Source: Chryseobacterium aahli (GTDB taxonomy: Bacteria; Bacteroidota; Bacteroidia; Flavobacteriales; Weeksellaceae). From it: DNA of 64,000 bases. The DNA lies in the NCBI RefSeq assembly GCF_022699665.1, contig NZ_JALDNB010000003.1, forward strand, positions 62,001 through 126,000, written 5' to 3'. This document shows positions 1 through 8,665 of the stretch, piece after piece (position 1 is the stretch's first letter; the number at the start of each line of letters is the position of its first letter). The notes below the pieces were generated by a model, which had not been told where the DNA came from, made no database searches, and saw nothing but the letters and a program-made list of their open reading frames with translations. Both the position numbers and the translations under genes were made by a program.

Positions 1-208
1 AGTTTCAAAACCAGAACTTTCTGAAGAATTTTTAATGAAAGAGTTCGAATATGTTGCTCATAAATTAAAGATGACTACTGACGAGTTGCAGCAAATTTTC
101 GAAGGAGAAAATAAAACCTATAAAGATTATAAAAATAAAATGGGTCTTATTAAATTTGGTGCACAAGCCATGCAGAAATTAGGCTTAGAAAAAAGATTAT
201 TTAGATAA
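1..208 (+). CDS. N-acetyl sugar amidotransferase (WbpG-like), C-terminal part only
   Basis: The 5' part lies outside the window; the frame opens at position 2 and stops with TAA at 206-208. About 68 residues are visible, a charged helical tail ending in KLGLEKRLFR. The family is inferred mainly from context: the stop codon is directly followed by ATG of a HisH homologue and then a HisF homologue. That three-gene set is the known arrangement in which a WbpG-type enzyme uses ammonia from HisH/HisF to turn an acetamido group of a nucleotide sugar into an acetamidino group. The visible tail has no catalytic motif, so the call rests on synteny and general resemblance to the C-terminus of this family. 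Confidence 0.6.
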   Translation, partial: VSKPELSEEFLMKEFEYVAHKLKMTTDELQQIFEGENKTYKDYKNKMGLIKFGAQAMQKLGLEKRLFR

Positions 209-823
209 ATGATAACACTTATTGATTACGGTGTAGGAAATATAAATGCTTTTGTAAATGTGTATAAAAGGGTAAATATTCCTGTGAAAATTGCAAAAAA
301 TATACAAGATTTAGAAGGTGCTCAAAAACTTATTCTTCCTGGCGTAGGACATTTCAATCATGCAATGTCTCAACTCAATAATTCGGGAATGAGAGCAAAA
401 TTAGATGAGTTGGTTTTAGAAAAAAAAATCCCGGTAATTGGCATCTGTGTAGGGATGCAAATGATGGGGAACTGCAGTGATGAAGGAAATATGGAAGGTT
501 TGAAATGGATTGATGCTTCTGTGAAAAAATTTGATGAAACGAAAATAAATCAAGTCACTCGTCTTCCGCACATGGGTTGGAATGACGTAAAACCAAAAAA
601 AGACTTAGCATTATTCAAAGGTTTAGAGAATGACGCTATTTTTTATTTCCTACATACCTATTATTTTGAATGCAATAACCCAGATGATATTATGGCTATT
701 TCACATTACGGTATTGAATTCGCCTGCGCAGTACACCATGAGAATAAATACGGAATTCAATTTCATCCCGAAAAAAGCCATCATTATGGCGAAATATTAC
801 TCCATAATTTTGCGAAACTTTAA
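209..823 (+). CDS. hisH: HisH-type glutamine amidotransferase of the polysaccharide locus
   Basis: 204 residues, a class I glutamine amidotransferase. The nucleophile is Cys80 in GICVGMQ; His186 and Glu188 in IQFHPEK complete the triad; the oxyanion region LPGVGHF is near residue 45. It releases ammonia from glutamine and passes it to the HisF partner encoded next. The ATG directly follows the TAA of the upstream gene and hisF starts 3 nt after its stop, so the three genes are probably translationally coupled. No other histidine biosynthesis gene is nearby and the surroundings are all sugar-nucleotide genes, so this is most likely the polysaccharide paralogue (as in Pseudomonas wbp loci) and not the histidine enzyme. 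Confidence 0.88.
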   Translation: MITLIDYGVGNINAFVNVYKRVNIPVKIAKNIQDLEGAQKLILPGVGHFNHAMSQLNNSGMRAKLDELVLEKKIPVIGICVGMQMMGNCSDEGNMEGLKWIDASVKKFDETKINQVTRLPHMGWNDVKPKKDLALFKGLENDAIFYFLHTYYFECNNPDDIMAISHYGIEFACAVHHENKYGIQFHPEKSHHYGEILLHNFAKL

Positions 824-826
824 GAT

Positions 827-1600
827 ATGCTTAGACCGAGAATAATTCCAAGTTTATTGTTGCAAGATAATGGTTTGGTAAAAACTATAAATTTTAAAAA
901 CTCGAAATATGTGGGAGATCCCATTAATGCGGTTAAAATTTTTAATGAAAAAGAAGTTGATGAGCTTGCTATTTTCGATATTGATGCTACAGCAAGAGGT
1001 TTAGAACCTAATTATGGCTTAATTGAAAGAATTGCAAACCAATCTCGTATGCCTCTTTGTTACGGTGGCGGTGTAAAAACAGTAGAGCAGGCACAAAAAA
1101 TATTCTCATTAGGGATAGAAAAAATTGCACTCAGCTCTGCTGTACTTCAAACTCCAGAACTTATTACAAGAATTGGTGATAAAGTTGGTGCACAAAGTGT
1201 TGTAGTAGTTTTAGATGTTAAGAAAAAATTATTTGGAGGATATGAAGTTTGTACTCATAATGGTAAAAAAGGCACCGGAATAAACCCATTTAAATTTGTA
1301 GAATTAGCGCAAAATTTAGGAGCAGGAGAAATTATAATTAATTCCATTGATCAAGATGGAATGATGAAAGGTTATGACATGACTCTTATCAATAAAATAC
1401 GAGAGAAAATTTCACTTCCTCTTACAGTTTTAGGCGGTGCGGGATCTTTAAATGATATCAAAGAAGTGATCAATGAACACAAAATTATTGGGGTTGCTGC
1501 AGGAAGTTTGTTTGTATTTAAAGGAGTTTACAAAGCAGTATTAATTAATTATCCACCAAGAGAAGTGAAAGAAAAATTATATTCCTCCCATCACTCTTAA
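827..1600 (+). CDS. hisF: HisF-type ammonia channel/cyclase subunit of the polysaccharide locus
   Basis: 257 residues with the (beta/alpha)8 barrel signatures of HisF: DIDATARG near residue 51, YGGGVK near 79, INSIDQDGMMKG near 172, LGGAGS near 206. The N-terminus reads IIPSLLLQDNGLVKT in place of the CLDV-type catalytic strand of the histidine enzyme, as in amidotransferase-partner paralogues of LPS clusters. It likely channels ammonia from HisH to the WbpG-like enzyme upstream. It is the last gene of the trio; a 37-nt gap separates it from capE. Confidence 0.88.
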   Translation: MLRPRIIPSLLLQDNGLVKTINFKNSKYVGDPINAVKIFNEKEVDELAIFDIDATARGLEPNYGLIERIANQSRMPLCYGGGVKTVEQAQKIFSLGIEKIALSSAVLQTPELITRIGDKVGAQSVVVVLDVKKKLFGGYEVCTHNGKKGTGINPFKFVELAQNLGAGEIIINSIDQDGMMKGYDMTLINKIREKISLPLTVLGGAGSLNDIKEVINEHKIIGVAAGSLFVFKGVYKAVLINYPPREVKEKLYSSHHS

Positions 1601-1637
1601 TAAATAATAGAGAAAAAGTAAAAATTAAAACAATCAA

Positions 1638-2672
1638 ATGAAAATAAATAACAAAATCTTACTTATCACCGGAGGAACCGGCTCATTCGGGACAGCTGTT
1701 CTCAACAGATTTTTACAAACAGACCACTTCAAAGAAATCCGTATCTTTTCTCGCGATGAGAAAAAACAAGATGATATGAGAAACTTGTACAAAAATGATA
1801 AAATCAAATATTATATAGGCGATGTAAGAGATTTTTCAAGTGTAGAACCAGCCACTAGAGGAGTAGATTACATATTCCATGCGGCGGCACTAAAACAAGT
1901 TCCTTCTTGTGAGTTTTTTCCTATGCAGGCCGTAAAAACTAATGTAGAAGGAACACAAAACGTTATTCGTGCGGCGGCAGCTAATAAAGTACAGAAAGTA
2001 ATCTGCCTATCTACTGATAAAGCCGCATATCCAATCAATGCAATGGGGATTTCAAAAGCGATGATGGAAAAAGTAGCGGTTGCAGAATCGAGAAATCTTA
2101 CTGAAACTGTAGTTTGTCTTACTCGTTACGGTAACGTAATGGCATCAAGAGGTTCTGTAATTCCTTTATTTTTAAATCAGATTCAAAAAGGAGAACCTAT
2201 TACTATAACTGATCCGAATATGTCGCGTTTCTTTATGTCGTTAGAAGATGCTGTCGATTTGGTTTTATTTGCCTTTGAACATGCAAACCCTGGAGATTTA
2301 TTTGTAAATAAGGCTCCTGCAGGAAGTATAGGTGATTTGGCAAAAGCTTTAATTGAATTAACGGGTAAAGAAGTTCCTGTAAAAGTAATAGGAACCCGTC
2401 ATGGAGAAAAATTGTATGAAACACTTTGTACTCGAGAAGAAATGGCAAAAGCAGAAGATATGGGAGATTTTTATCGGGTACCGGCAGATAATCGTGACCT
2501 TAATTATGCACAGTTTTTTTCGGAAGGTGAGGAAGAGGTTGCACAAATTGAAGATTATCATTCCCATAATACCGAGCAGCAAGGAGTAGAAGGTTTGAAA
2601 AAACTGATTTCTAACTTACCCTTAATCCGAAAAGAAGTTTTCGGAGAAGATGTTTTACAGTACCCTTATTAG
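1638..2672 (+). CDS. capE: UDP-GlcNAc 4,6-dehydratase (CapE/FnlA type)
   Basis: 344 residues, extended short-chain dehydrogenase fold. GGTGSFG (near residue 12) binds NAD(P). The active-site stretch STDKAAYPINAMGISK (near 129) has Met where the classical YxxxK tyrosine would be, which is typical of the inverting CapE/FnlA branch and unlike PseB/FlaA1. It would convert UDP-GlcNAc to the 4-keto-6-deoxy sugar and start UDP-L-FucNAc synthesis; capF and capG follow. A small cupin gene is inserted between capE and capF. Confidence 0.88.
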   Translation: MKINNKILLITGGTGSFGTAVLNRFLQTDHFKEIRIFSRDEKKQDDMRNLYKNDKIKYYIGDVRDFSSVEPATRGVDYIFHAAALKQVPSCEFFPMQAVKTNVEGTQNVIRAAAANKVQKVICLSTDKAAYPINAMGISKAMMEKVAVAESRNLTETVVCLTRYGNVMASRGSVIPLFLNQIQKGEPITITDPNMSRFFMSLEDAVDLVLFAFEHANPGDLFVNKAPAGSIGDLAKALIELTGKEVPVKVIGTRHGEKLYETLCTREEMAKAEDMGDFYRVPADNRDLNYAQFFSEGEEEVAQIEDYHSHNTEQQGVEGLKKLISNLPLIRKEVFGEDVLQYPY

Positions 2673-2696
2673 ATAATAAAAATAATATTTAAATTG

Positions 2697-3101
2697 ATGC
2701 TGTTAGAGGGCAAAAAACATCAAGACGAAAGAGGAATTATCACTTATAATAATGATTTTGATGCTACAGAAATAAAAAGAATTTATACCATCGAAAATCA
2801 TTCGACAGATTTTATTCGTGGTTGGCAGGGACACAAAATTGAGCAAAGATGGTTTGCTAGTATAAAAGGAAGCTTTGAAATTTCTGTAATTGAAGTTGAT
2901 GATTTTACAAATCCTTCAAAAGATTTAATAATTCAGAAATACATTTTAACAGATGATGCGCTAACTTACCTTCATATTCCGTCGGGTCACATTACAGCAA
3001 TTCTAGCCAAAGAGAATGAGAGTAAACTTCTCGTTTTAGCCGATTACGCTTTAGGAGAAATCAATGATGAATACAGGTACAATTTAGATTATTTTAAATA
3101 A
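2697..3101 (+). CDS. WxcM-like cupin, putative sugar-nucleotide isomerase/epimerase
   Basis: 134 residues when started at ATG 2697; a TTG immediately upstream is less likely. A single cupin domain with FIRGWQGHKIEQRWFASIKG (residues about 40-60), similar to the C-terminal domain of WxcM and FdtA-type dTDP-4-keto-6-deoxyhexose 3,4-ketoisomerases. These enzymes use a catalytic His; His46 or so in GHKIEQRW is the candidate. The gene lies 24 nt after capE and 55 nt before capF. The role is not certain: it may act on the CapE product, help CapF, or be an accessory fold without activity. Confidence 0.65.
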   Translation: MLLEGKKHQDERGIITYNNDFDATEIKRIYTIENHSTDFIRGWQGHKIEQRWFASIKGSFEISVIEVDDFTNPSKDLIIQKYILTDDALTYLHIPSGHITAILAKENESKLLVLADYALGEINDEYRYNLDYFK

Positions 3102-3156
3102 AATAAAATTTAAAAGAGCTGGTCAATGAAACTAGCTTAAGAAAACATATATTCAA

Positions 3157-4275
3157 ATGAAAAAAGTCGGAATTACCGGACAGAATGGTTTTGTCGGAAA
3201 ACATTTGTACAATACTTTAGGGTTATTTCCTGAAGAATTTCAGAGAGTTGATTTTAATAAAGAATATTTTGAAAATGAAACTCAATTGGATCAGTTTGTT
3301 GCAGAATGTGATATTATTATTCATTTAGCTGCGATGAATCGTCATGAGAGTGAGCAATTTATCTATGATACCAATGTCAGTTTGGCTCAGAAATTAGTTG
3401 ATTCTCTTAACAGAACTCATTCAAAAGCTCATGTTATGATTTCCTCTTCTACACAAGAAGAAAAAAATAATCTTTACGGCAAATCAAAAAAACAAGGAAG
3501 AGAAGCTCTAGCCAATTGGGCGGAAGAAAATGGAGGGAAAATTACAGGATTAATTATTCCGAACGTATTTGGAGCTTTCGGGAAGCCTTTCTACAATTCG
3601 TTTGTTGCTACATTTTGTCATCAGTTGACTCATGGACAAATACCAACCATCGCAACAGATGGAGAGGTGAAGTTGATTTATGTTCAGGAGTTGGTTGATA
3701 TAATTATTAATGAAATTCGAAAAAGCGAAAGCAAACGTGAGTTTATTATTGAAGCCACATCTATTAGGAAAGTTTCTGAAGTTTTATCATTGTTGAATGA
3801 CTATAAAACGAAATATTTTGATGGCGGAGAAATTCCTGTTATTAATAATTCATTCGAACATAATTTATTCAATACTTATCGTTCTTATATTGATTATAAA
3901 ACACATTATCCGGTAAAACTCAAACAACATATCGACCCAAGAGGGGCTTTTGTAGAAGTGATTCGTTTGGGAATTGGCGGGCAATGCTCATTTTCAACAA
4001 CTGTTCCAGGAATAACCCGCGGAAATCACTATCATACAAGAAAAATTGAAAGATTTGCGGTGATTAGAGGAAAAGCTTTAATTCAGTTAAGAAAAATAGA
4101 TACCGATGAGATTTTAGATTTTTATTTGGACGGCGACGACCCTGCTTATGTAGATATGCCGATTTGGTATACACATAATATCAAAAATATAGGAGAAGAA
4201 GAATTATATACAATTTTCTGGATCAATGAGCCTTTCAATCCAGAAGATGCAGATACTTATTTTGTAGAAGTTTAG
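3157..4275 (+). CDS. capF: CapF-type bifunctional reductase/cupin of UDP-L-FucNAc synthesis
   Basis: 372 residues in two domains: an N-terminal Rossmann reductase (GQNGFVG at residue 8; YGKSKKQGREAL near 108) and a C-terminal cupin from about residue 250, with GNHYHTRKIERF carrying the likely metal-binding His residues. In the Staphylococcus pathway CapF epimerises C3 through its cupin and then reduces C4 to give UDP-L-TalNAc. Length and domain order match that enzyme. It is followed 20 nt later by the 2-epimerase capG. Confidence 0.88.
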   Translation: MKKVGITGQNGFVGKHLYNTLGLFPEEFQRVDFNKEYFENETQLDQFVAECDIIIHLAAMNRHESEQFIYDTNVSLAQKLVDSLNRTHSKAHVMISSSTQEEKNNLYGKSKKQGREALANWAEENGGKITGLIIPNVFGAFGKPFYNSFVATFCHQLTHGQIPTIATDGEVKLIYVQELVDIIINEIRKSESKREFIIEATSIRKVSEVLSLLNDYKTKYFDGGEIPVINNSFEHNLFNTYRSYIDYKTHYPVKLKQHIDPRGAFVEVIRLGIGGQCSFSTTVPGITRGNHYHTRKIERFAVIRGKALIQLRKIDTDEILDFYLDGDDPAYVDMPIWYTHNIKNIGEEELYTIFWINEPFNPEDADTYFVEV

Positions 4276-4295
4276 ACAAATATTAAAATATTAAG

Positions 4296-5429
4296 ATGAA
4301 AAAATTGAGAGTAATGACGGTCGTAGGAACTCGTCCAGAAATTATCAGATTATCAAGAGTATTATCAGCTTTGGATGCTTCTGAAGCTATTGAGCATATT
4401 ATCGTTCATACGGGACAAAATTATGATTATGAACTTAATCAGATTTTTTTTGAAGATTTAGGACTTCGTAAGCCAGATTATTTTCTGGAAGCTGCGGGTA
4501 AAACAGCTACAGAAACGGTAGGAAACATTTTAATTAAAATTGATCCCCTTTTAGAAGAATTAAAACCTGAGGCTTTTCTGGTTTTGGGAGATACTAATTC
4601 ATGTCTGTGTGCGATTCCTGCAAAAAAAAGACAAATTCCTATTTTCCACATGGAAGCTGGTAACAGATGTTTTGACCAGAGAGTTCCGGAAGAAACAAAC
4701 CGCAAAATCGTAGATCATACTTCGGATATCAATTTGACGTATTCTGATATTGCAAGAGAATATTTATTAAGAGAAGGGCTTCCAGCAGATCGTATTATCA
4801 AAACAGGGTCGCCAATGTTTGAGGTTCTGAATCATTATTTACCTCAAATTGATGCATCAAACGTACTAGAAAAATTAAATTTAGAAGAAGGTAAATTCTT
4901 CGTAGTATCTTCTCACCGTGAAGAAAATATCAATTCTGAGAAAAATTTTAAAGGTTTGATGGCTTCTTTAAATGCAATTGCAGAAAAATATCAATATCCA
5001 ATTATTGTTTCTACACATCCTCGTACACAGAATATGATTGACAAGATGCAGATTGAAATGCGTCCTGAAATCCAATTTCTAAAACCTCTAGGTTTTCATG
5101 ATTACAACGCTTTGCAGAAAAGATCGTATGCTGTATTATCAGATTCAGGAACTATCTCGGAAGAATCATCGATATTAAATTTTAGAGCTCTTAACATTAG
5201 AGATGCTCACGAAAGACCAGAAGCAATGGAAGAAGCGAGTGTAATGATGGTTGGGTTATCTCCTGAGCGTATTTTGCAGGGTTTGACTCAAGTTTTACAA
5301 CAAAAAATAGGAACGGAAAGAAATTTCAGACCAGTTTCAGATTATTCGATGCCGAATGTTTCTGAAAAAGTTGTCAGAATTATTTTAAGTTATACAGACT
5401 ATATTAATAGAGTAGTGTGGAGCAAATAA
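4296..5429 (+). CDS. capG: UDP-N-acetyl sugar 2-epimerase (CapG/FnlC, WecB family)
   Basis: 377 residues of the WecB family: VVGTRPEIIRL at residue 8, GDTNSCL near 103, the signature HMEAGNRCFDQRVPEETNR near 117, SSHREENI near 205, SDSGTISEESS near 280. The HMEAGNRCFD form belongs to the CapG/FnlC branch, which converts UDP-L-TalNAc to UDP-L-FucNAc. Its last 13 bases overlap the GTG start of the next glycosyltransferase, so the two are likely coupled. Confidence 0.9.
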   Translation: MKKLRVMTVVGTRPEIIRLSRVLSALDASEAIEHIIVHTGQNYDYELNQIFFEDLGLRKPDYFLEAAGKTATETVGNILIKIDPLLEELKPEAFLVLGDTNSCLCAIPAKKRQIPIFHMEAGNRCFDQRVPEETNRKIVDHTSDINLTYSDIAREYLLREGLPADRIIKTGSPMFEVLNHYLPQIDASNVLEKLNLEEGKFFVVSSHREENINSEKNFKGLMASLNAIAEKYQYPIIVSTHPRTQNMIDKMQIEMRPEIQFLKPLGFHDYNALQKRSYAVLSDSGTISEESSILNFRALNIRDAHERPEAMEEASVMMVGLSPERILQGLTQVLQQKIGTERNFRPVSDYSMPNVSEKVVRIILSYTDYINRVVWSK

Positions 5430-6646
5430 AGAAAAAAAGTGTATTAATTGTTACTCAAAATTTTTATCCGGAAAATTTTAAAAGTAATGATATTGCATTT
5501 GAACTTAAAAAGAAGGGCTATGATGTGACAGTATTGACTGGAATTCCAAATTATCCTCAAGGGAAATACTATCCGGGATATGGGTTTTTCAAAAGAAGGA
5601 TTGAAACTTTAGAAGGAGTGAAAGTTTACAGATGTCTGCAGATACCCAGAGGCAAAAAGTATACTAAAATTTTACTGCCGTTAACCTATGTGAGCTTTAT
5701 GTTTTTCGGCTCGCTTTGGGCAATTTACTTGGGCCTTTTTAAAAAGTTTGACTCCGTATTTGTTCATCAGGTATCGCCCATTACTCAGACTCTTCCTGCA
5801 ATTATTGTAAAGAAAATGCAGAGAAAACCATTAATACTTTGGGTATTGGATTTATGGCCGGATGCATTTATTTCAGGATCGGGAATCGAGAATAAAACCA
5901 TTATTTCATTGCTTGGAAAATACGTAGGTTTCAGCTATAAAAACAGTGATAAAATTCTTATCAGTTCCAAAGGATTTAAAGAATCTGTTAAAGAAAGGAT
6001 AGGAGAAGAAAATAAAATACAGTATTTTCCTAATTGGGCGGAAGATACATTTCAAGATATTACAAAACATTCTATTCCTTCGTTACCGGATGGTTTTAAA
6101 ATAATGCTTGCAGGGAACCTTGGTGTCTCTCAGAATCTGGAAAATATATTGTTTGCAGCTCTAAAGCTTAAAAATGAAAATGTAAGATGGATTATATTGG
6201 GAGATGGAAGTAAAAAACTGTGGATGGAAAATTTTGTAAAAGAAAACTCACTCCAAAATAGTGTTTTTTTAATGGGAAAACATCCTATAGAAACAATGCC
6301 TGTTTTTTATGAAAAAGCAGATATTATGCTTTTAAGTCTCAACAATAAATATGATGATTTAAAGAAAGTAGTACCTGCAAGACTACAATCTTACATGACC
6401 GCAGGAAAACCTGTACTCGGTTTTATTGAAGGGGCCGCAGCAGATGTGATAAAAGAAGCTGATTGTGGATATACAGTAAATCCGGATGATGTAGATGGAT
6501 TGGTAGATTTAATTAAAAATAAAATAGTTCAAAATTCTCGACAGCTGTCTTTACTCGGATCTAACGGTAAAAATTATTTTGACACTTATTTTACTAAAGA
6601 AAAATGTATAAATAATCTAGCTATGACAATCGATATGCTAAATTAA
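5417..6646 (+). CDS. Glycosyltransferase family 4 (WbuB-like, candidate L-FucNAc transferase)
   Basis: 409 residues with a GT-B layout: N-terminal acceptor domain opening with LIVTQNFYPENF, LDLWPDAF near residue 147, and a C-terminal donor domain with AGNLGVSQN near 231, LGDGSKK near 260 and VVPARLQSYMTAGKPVLGF near 325. Start is GTG at 5417 inside the end of capG; the next ATG would delete the conserved first strand. WbuB-type enzymes transfer L-FucNAc, and the position directly after the UDP-L-FucNAc genes fits that, but the donor sugar is inferred. Confidence 0.8.
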   Translation: MEQIKKKSVLIVTQNFYPENFKSNDIAFELKKKGYDVTVLTGIPNYPQGKYYPGYGFFKRRIETLEGVKVYRCLQIPRGKKYTKILLPLTYVSFMFFGSLWAIYLGLFKKFDSVFVHQVSPITQTLPAIIVKKMQRKPLILWVLDLWPDAFISGSGIENKTIISLLGKYVGFSYKNSDKILISSKGFKESVKERIGEENKIQYFPNWAEDTFQDITKHSIPSLPDGFKIMLAGNLGVSQNLENILFAALKLKNENVRWIILGDGSKKLWMENFVKENSLQNSVFLMGKHPIETMPVFYEKADIMLLSLNNKYDDLKKVVPARLQSYMTAGKPVLGFIEGAAADVIKEADCGYTVNPDDVDGLVDLIKNKIVQNSRQLSLLGSNGKNYFDTYFTKEKCINNLAMTIDMLN

Positions 6647-6685
6647 TATTTAGTATTTTTGCCTTTAAAATTTAAAAATAATAAT

Positions 6686-6913
6686 ATGGATATTAATAAT
6701 TTCATCTCAAAATTTTCAGAGCAGTTTGAGGATACTAATGCAGCTGATTTTTCAGCAGAAACTAAGTTTAAAACATTGGATGAGTGGTCTTCTTTTATTG
6801 CTTTATCTATAATTGCTATGGTTGATGAAGAATACCAAAAAGAAGTTACTGGTGAGGATATTAGAAATAGTGAGACTATACAGGATTTATTTGATATTCT
6901 AAGAAAAAAATAA
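6686..6913 (+). CDS. Acyl carrier protein of the polysaccharide locus
   Basis: 75 residues started at ATG 6686; the open frame reaches back to a TTG at 6659 but the extra residues look like untranslated leader. Acidic four-helix carrier fold. The 4'-phosphopantetheine site is Ser36 in LDEWSSFIAL, where the usual DSL motif reads SSF. The stop codon is directly followed by ATG of the ketoreductase. A TAnnTTTG-like sequence (tatttttg, 6654-6661) lies about 25 nt upstream, so the acyl module may have its own promoter. It probably carries the growing acyl chain used by the next three genes. Confidence 0.75.
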   Translation: MDINNFISKFSEQFEDTNAADFSAETKFKTLDEWSSFIALSIIAMVDEEYQKEVTGEDIRNSETIQDLFDILRKK

Positions 6914-7660
6914 ATGCATAATCCATTTTCTCTTGCTTCAAAATCAATTCTAGTTACAGGTGCATCATCTGGAATTGGAAAGTCTATTGCAATAGAGTGC
7001 TCAAAAATGGGTGCTAAATTGATTATTCTGGGTAGAAATGAAGAACGATTAAGAGAAACATATAATGAGCTGGAGGGAGATGATCATCAGATGTTCTTTG
7101 CTGAATTAACCTCAAAGGAAGATATTAAAGCTTTAATAAATGCTTTGCCCGTTATAGATGGGCTAGTAAATGCGGCTGGTATTTTAAAAAGAATTCCGTT
7201 TAAATTAATGAATTCCGATATTTTGGAGGAAGTCATGAGTATCAATTTCTTTGCACCAGCAATGCTTACAAAAGAGTTGATACATCATAAAAAAATAGTA
7301 AAAGGAGCATCTATTGTCTTTATTTCATCAATTTCAGGTAATTATTGTTCATCGCTCGGAAATACAGCTTATTCCTCTTCTAAAGGAGCACTCAATTCTT
7401 TGTCAGAAAATATAGCCCTTGAATTATCCGCAAGAAATATTAGAGTTAATACAGTGAATCCTGGTATGATTGATACTAACATGCTTTATCAGAAATCAAT
7501 TTCGGAAGAGCAGATAAAACAAGATTTAGAAAACTATCCTCTGAAAAGATATGGAAAACCAGAAGATGTTGCGTATGCAGTAATTTATTTACTTTCAGAA
7601 GCAAGTTCTTGGGTTACTGGTTCTAGCCTTTTAATAGATGGAGGTTTTACATTAAAGTAA
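6914..7660 (+). CDS. Short-chain dehydrogenase, FabG-like 3-oxoacyl-ACP reductase
   Basis: 248 residues, classical SDR. TGASSGIG at residue 16 binds NADP; NAAG near 90; catalytic SSISG (near 139) and Tyr-Ser-Ser-Ser-Lys (near 153-157); PGMI near 183; the C-terminus WVTGSSLLIDGGF is characteristic of FabG-like proteins. It starts at the base after the carrier protein stop and ends 5 nt before the ketoacyl synthase. With those partners it most likely reduces 3-oxoacyl-ACP to 3-hydroxyacyl-ACP for decoration of a sugar, not for bulk fatty acid synthesis. Confidence 0.82.
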   Translation: MHNPFSLASKSILVTGASSGIGKSIAIECSKMGAKLIILGRNEERLRETYNELEGDDHQMFFAELTSKEDIKALINALPVIDGLVNAAGILKRIPFKLMNSDILEEVMSINFFAPAMLTKELIHHKKIVKGASIVFISSISGNYCSSLGNTAYSSSKGALNSLSENIALELSARNIRVNTVNPGMIDTNMLYQKSISEEQIKQDLENYPLKRYGKPEDVAYAVIYLLSEASSWVTGSSLLIDGGFTLK

Positions 7661-7665
7661 ACATA

Positions 7666-8664
7666 ATGAAAGCATATATAAAAGCTATTTCGTATTATTT
7701 ACCAGAAAAAATTTATACCAATCAAGATCTTGTAGAAGATTTTCCTGAATGGTCGGTTGATAAAATAGCAGAAAAAGTTGGAATTGACGAAAGACATATA
7801 GCTGCTGAAGACGAAACGGCAGGAAGTATGGCTGAAAAAGCAGCATTAAATCTTTTTGAAGAATGGAATATAGATTCTTCAGAAATTGATTTCGTTATGC
7901 TGTGTACACAAAGTCCGGATTATTTTTTACCAACAACTGCATGTGTAATACAGAACAATCTTAATATACCTACCAATTCTGGAGCAATTGATTTTAACTT
8001 AGGTTGCTCAGGGTATGTTTATGGTTTAGCTTTAGCTAAAGGATTAATCGTTGCTGGAGTTGCAAAAAATATACTGCTTTTAACGGCCGAAACATATACC
8101 AAACATATTAATCCAATAGATAAAGGCAACAAGACTATATTTGGAGATGCTGCGGCAGCAACATTAGTGTCCACGGACGGGATGGCCGAGATCAAAGAAT
8201 TTGTTTTAGGAACAGACGGGAAAGGTGCAGAAAACCTTATGGTGAAAACCGGAGGTATGAAGTATAAAAATAAAATGGATCAGGTAGAAGAAGATGAAAA
8301 TGGAGCCGAAAAACATTCTGATTATCTTTATATGAATGGTTCGAAGATTTTTAATTTTACACAAAATAATGTACCGAAACTTGCACAGCAGACATTAGAA
8401 AAAAATAATCTCGAGAAATCTGATATTGATTTATTTGTATTTCATCAAGCTAATAAATACATGATGGAATTCTTGAGAAAGAAAATGAAAATTGAAGAAG
8501 AAAAATTCTATTACTACATGAATAAAGTGGGAAATACTGTTTCTTCAACAATACCGATTGCACTTTCTGAAGCAATGAAAGAAGGGAAAACCGAAGGGAA
8601 AAAAATTATGCTTGCCGGGTTTGGGGTGGGCTACTCATGGGCAGGAACTGTATTAGAATACTAA
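7666..8664 (+). CDS. 3-oxoacyl-ACP synthase III (FabH-like)
   Basis: 332 residues. The catalytic triad is complete: Cys114 in LGCSGYVYGL, His260 in FHQANKYMM and Asn290 in GNTVSS. GFGVGYSWAG near the C-terminus is a FabH hallmark. KAS III enzymes condense an acyl-CoA with malonyl-ACP. Located inside the acyl module between the reductase and the GNAT gene, it probably makes the first carbon-carbon bond of a short acyl chain that ends on an amino sugar. Confidence 0.85.
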   Translation: MKAYIKAISYYLPEKIYTNQDLVEDFPEWSVDKIAEKVGIDERHIAAEDETAGSMAEKAALNLFEEWNIDSSEIDFVMLCTQSPDYFLPTTACVIQNNLNIPTNSGAIDFNLGCSGYVYGLALAKGLIVAGVAKNILLLTAETYTKHINPIDKGNKTIFGDAAAATLVSTDGMAEIKEFVLGTDGKGAENLMVKTGGMKYKNKMDQVEEDENGAEKHSDYLYMNGSKIFNFTQNNVPKLAQQTLEKNNLEKSDIDLFVFHQANKYMMEFLRKKMKIEEEKFYYYMNKVGNTVSSTIPIALSEAMKEGKTEGKKIMLAGFGVGYSWAGTVLEY

Positions 8665-8665
8665 A

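Noticed and set aside
1..15. 15-nt match between the window start and 23721-23735
   Set aside because: One copy is coding, and a match of this length is expected by chance in a 64-kb AT-rich sequence.
209..1600. HisH and HisF as histidine biosynthesis genes
   Set aside because: No other his gene is near, they follow an amidotransferase tail, and HisF lacks the usual catalytic N-terminal strand; the polysaccharide role fits better.
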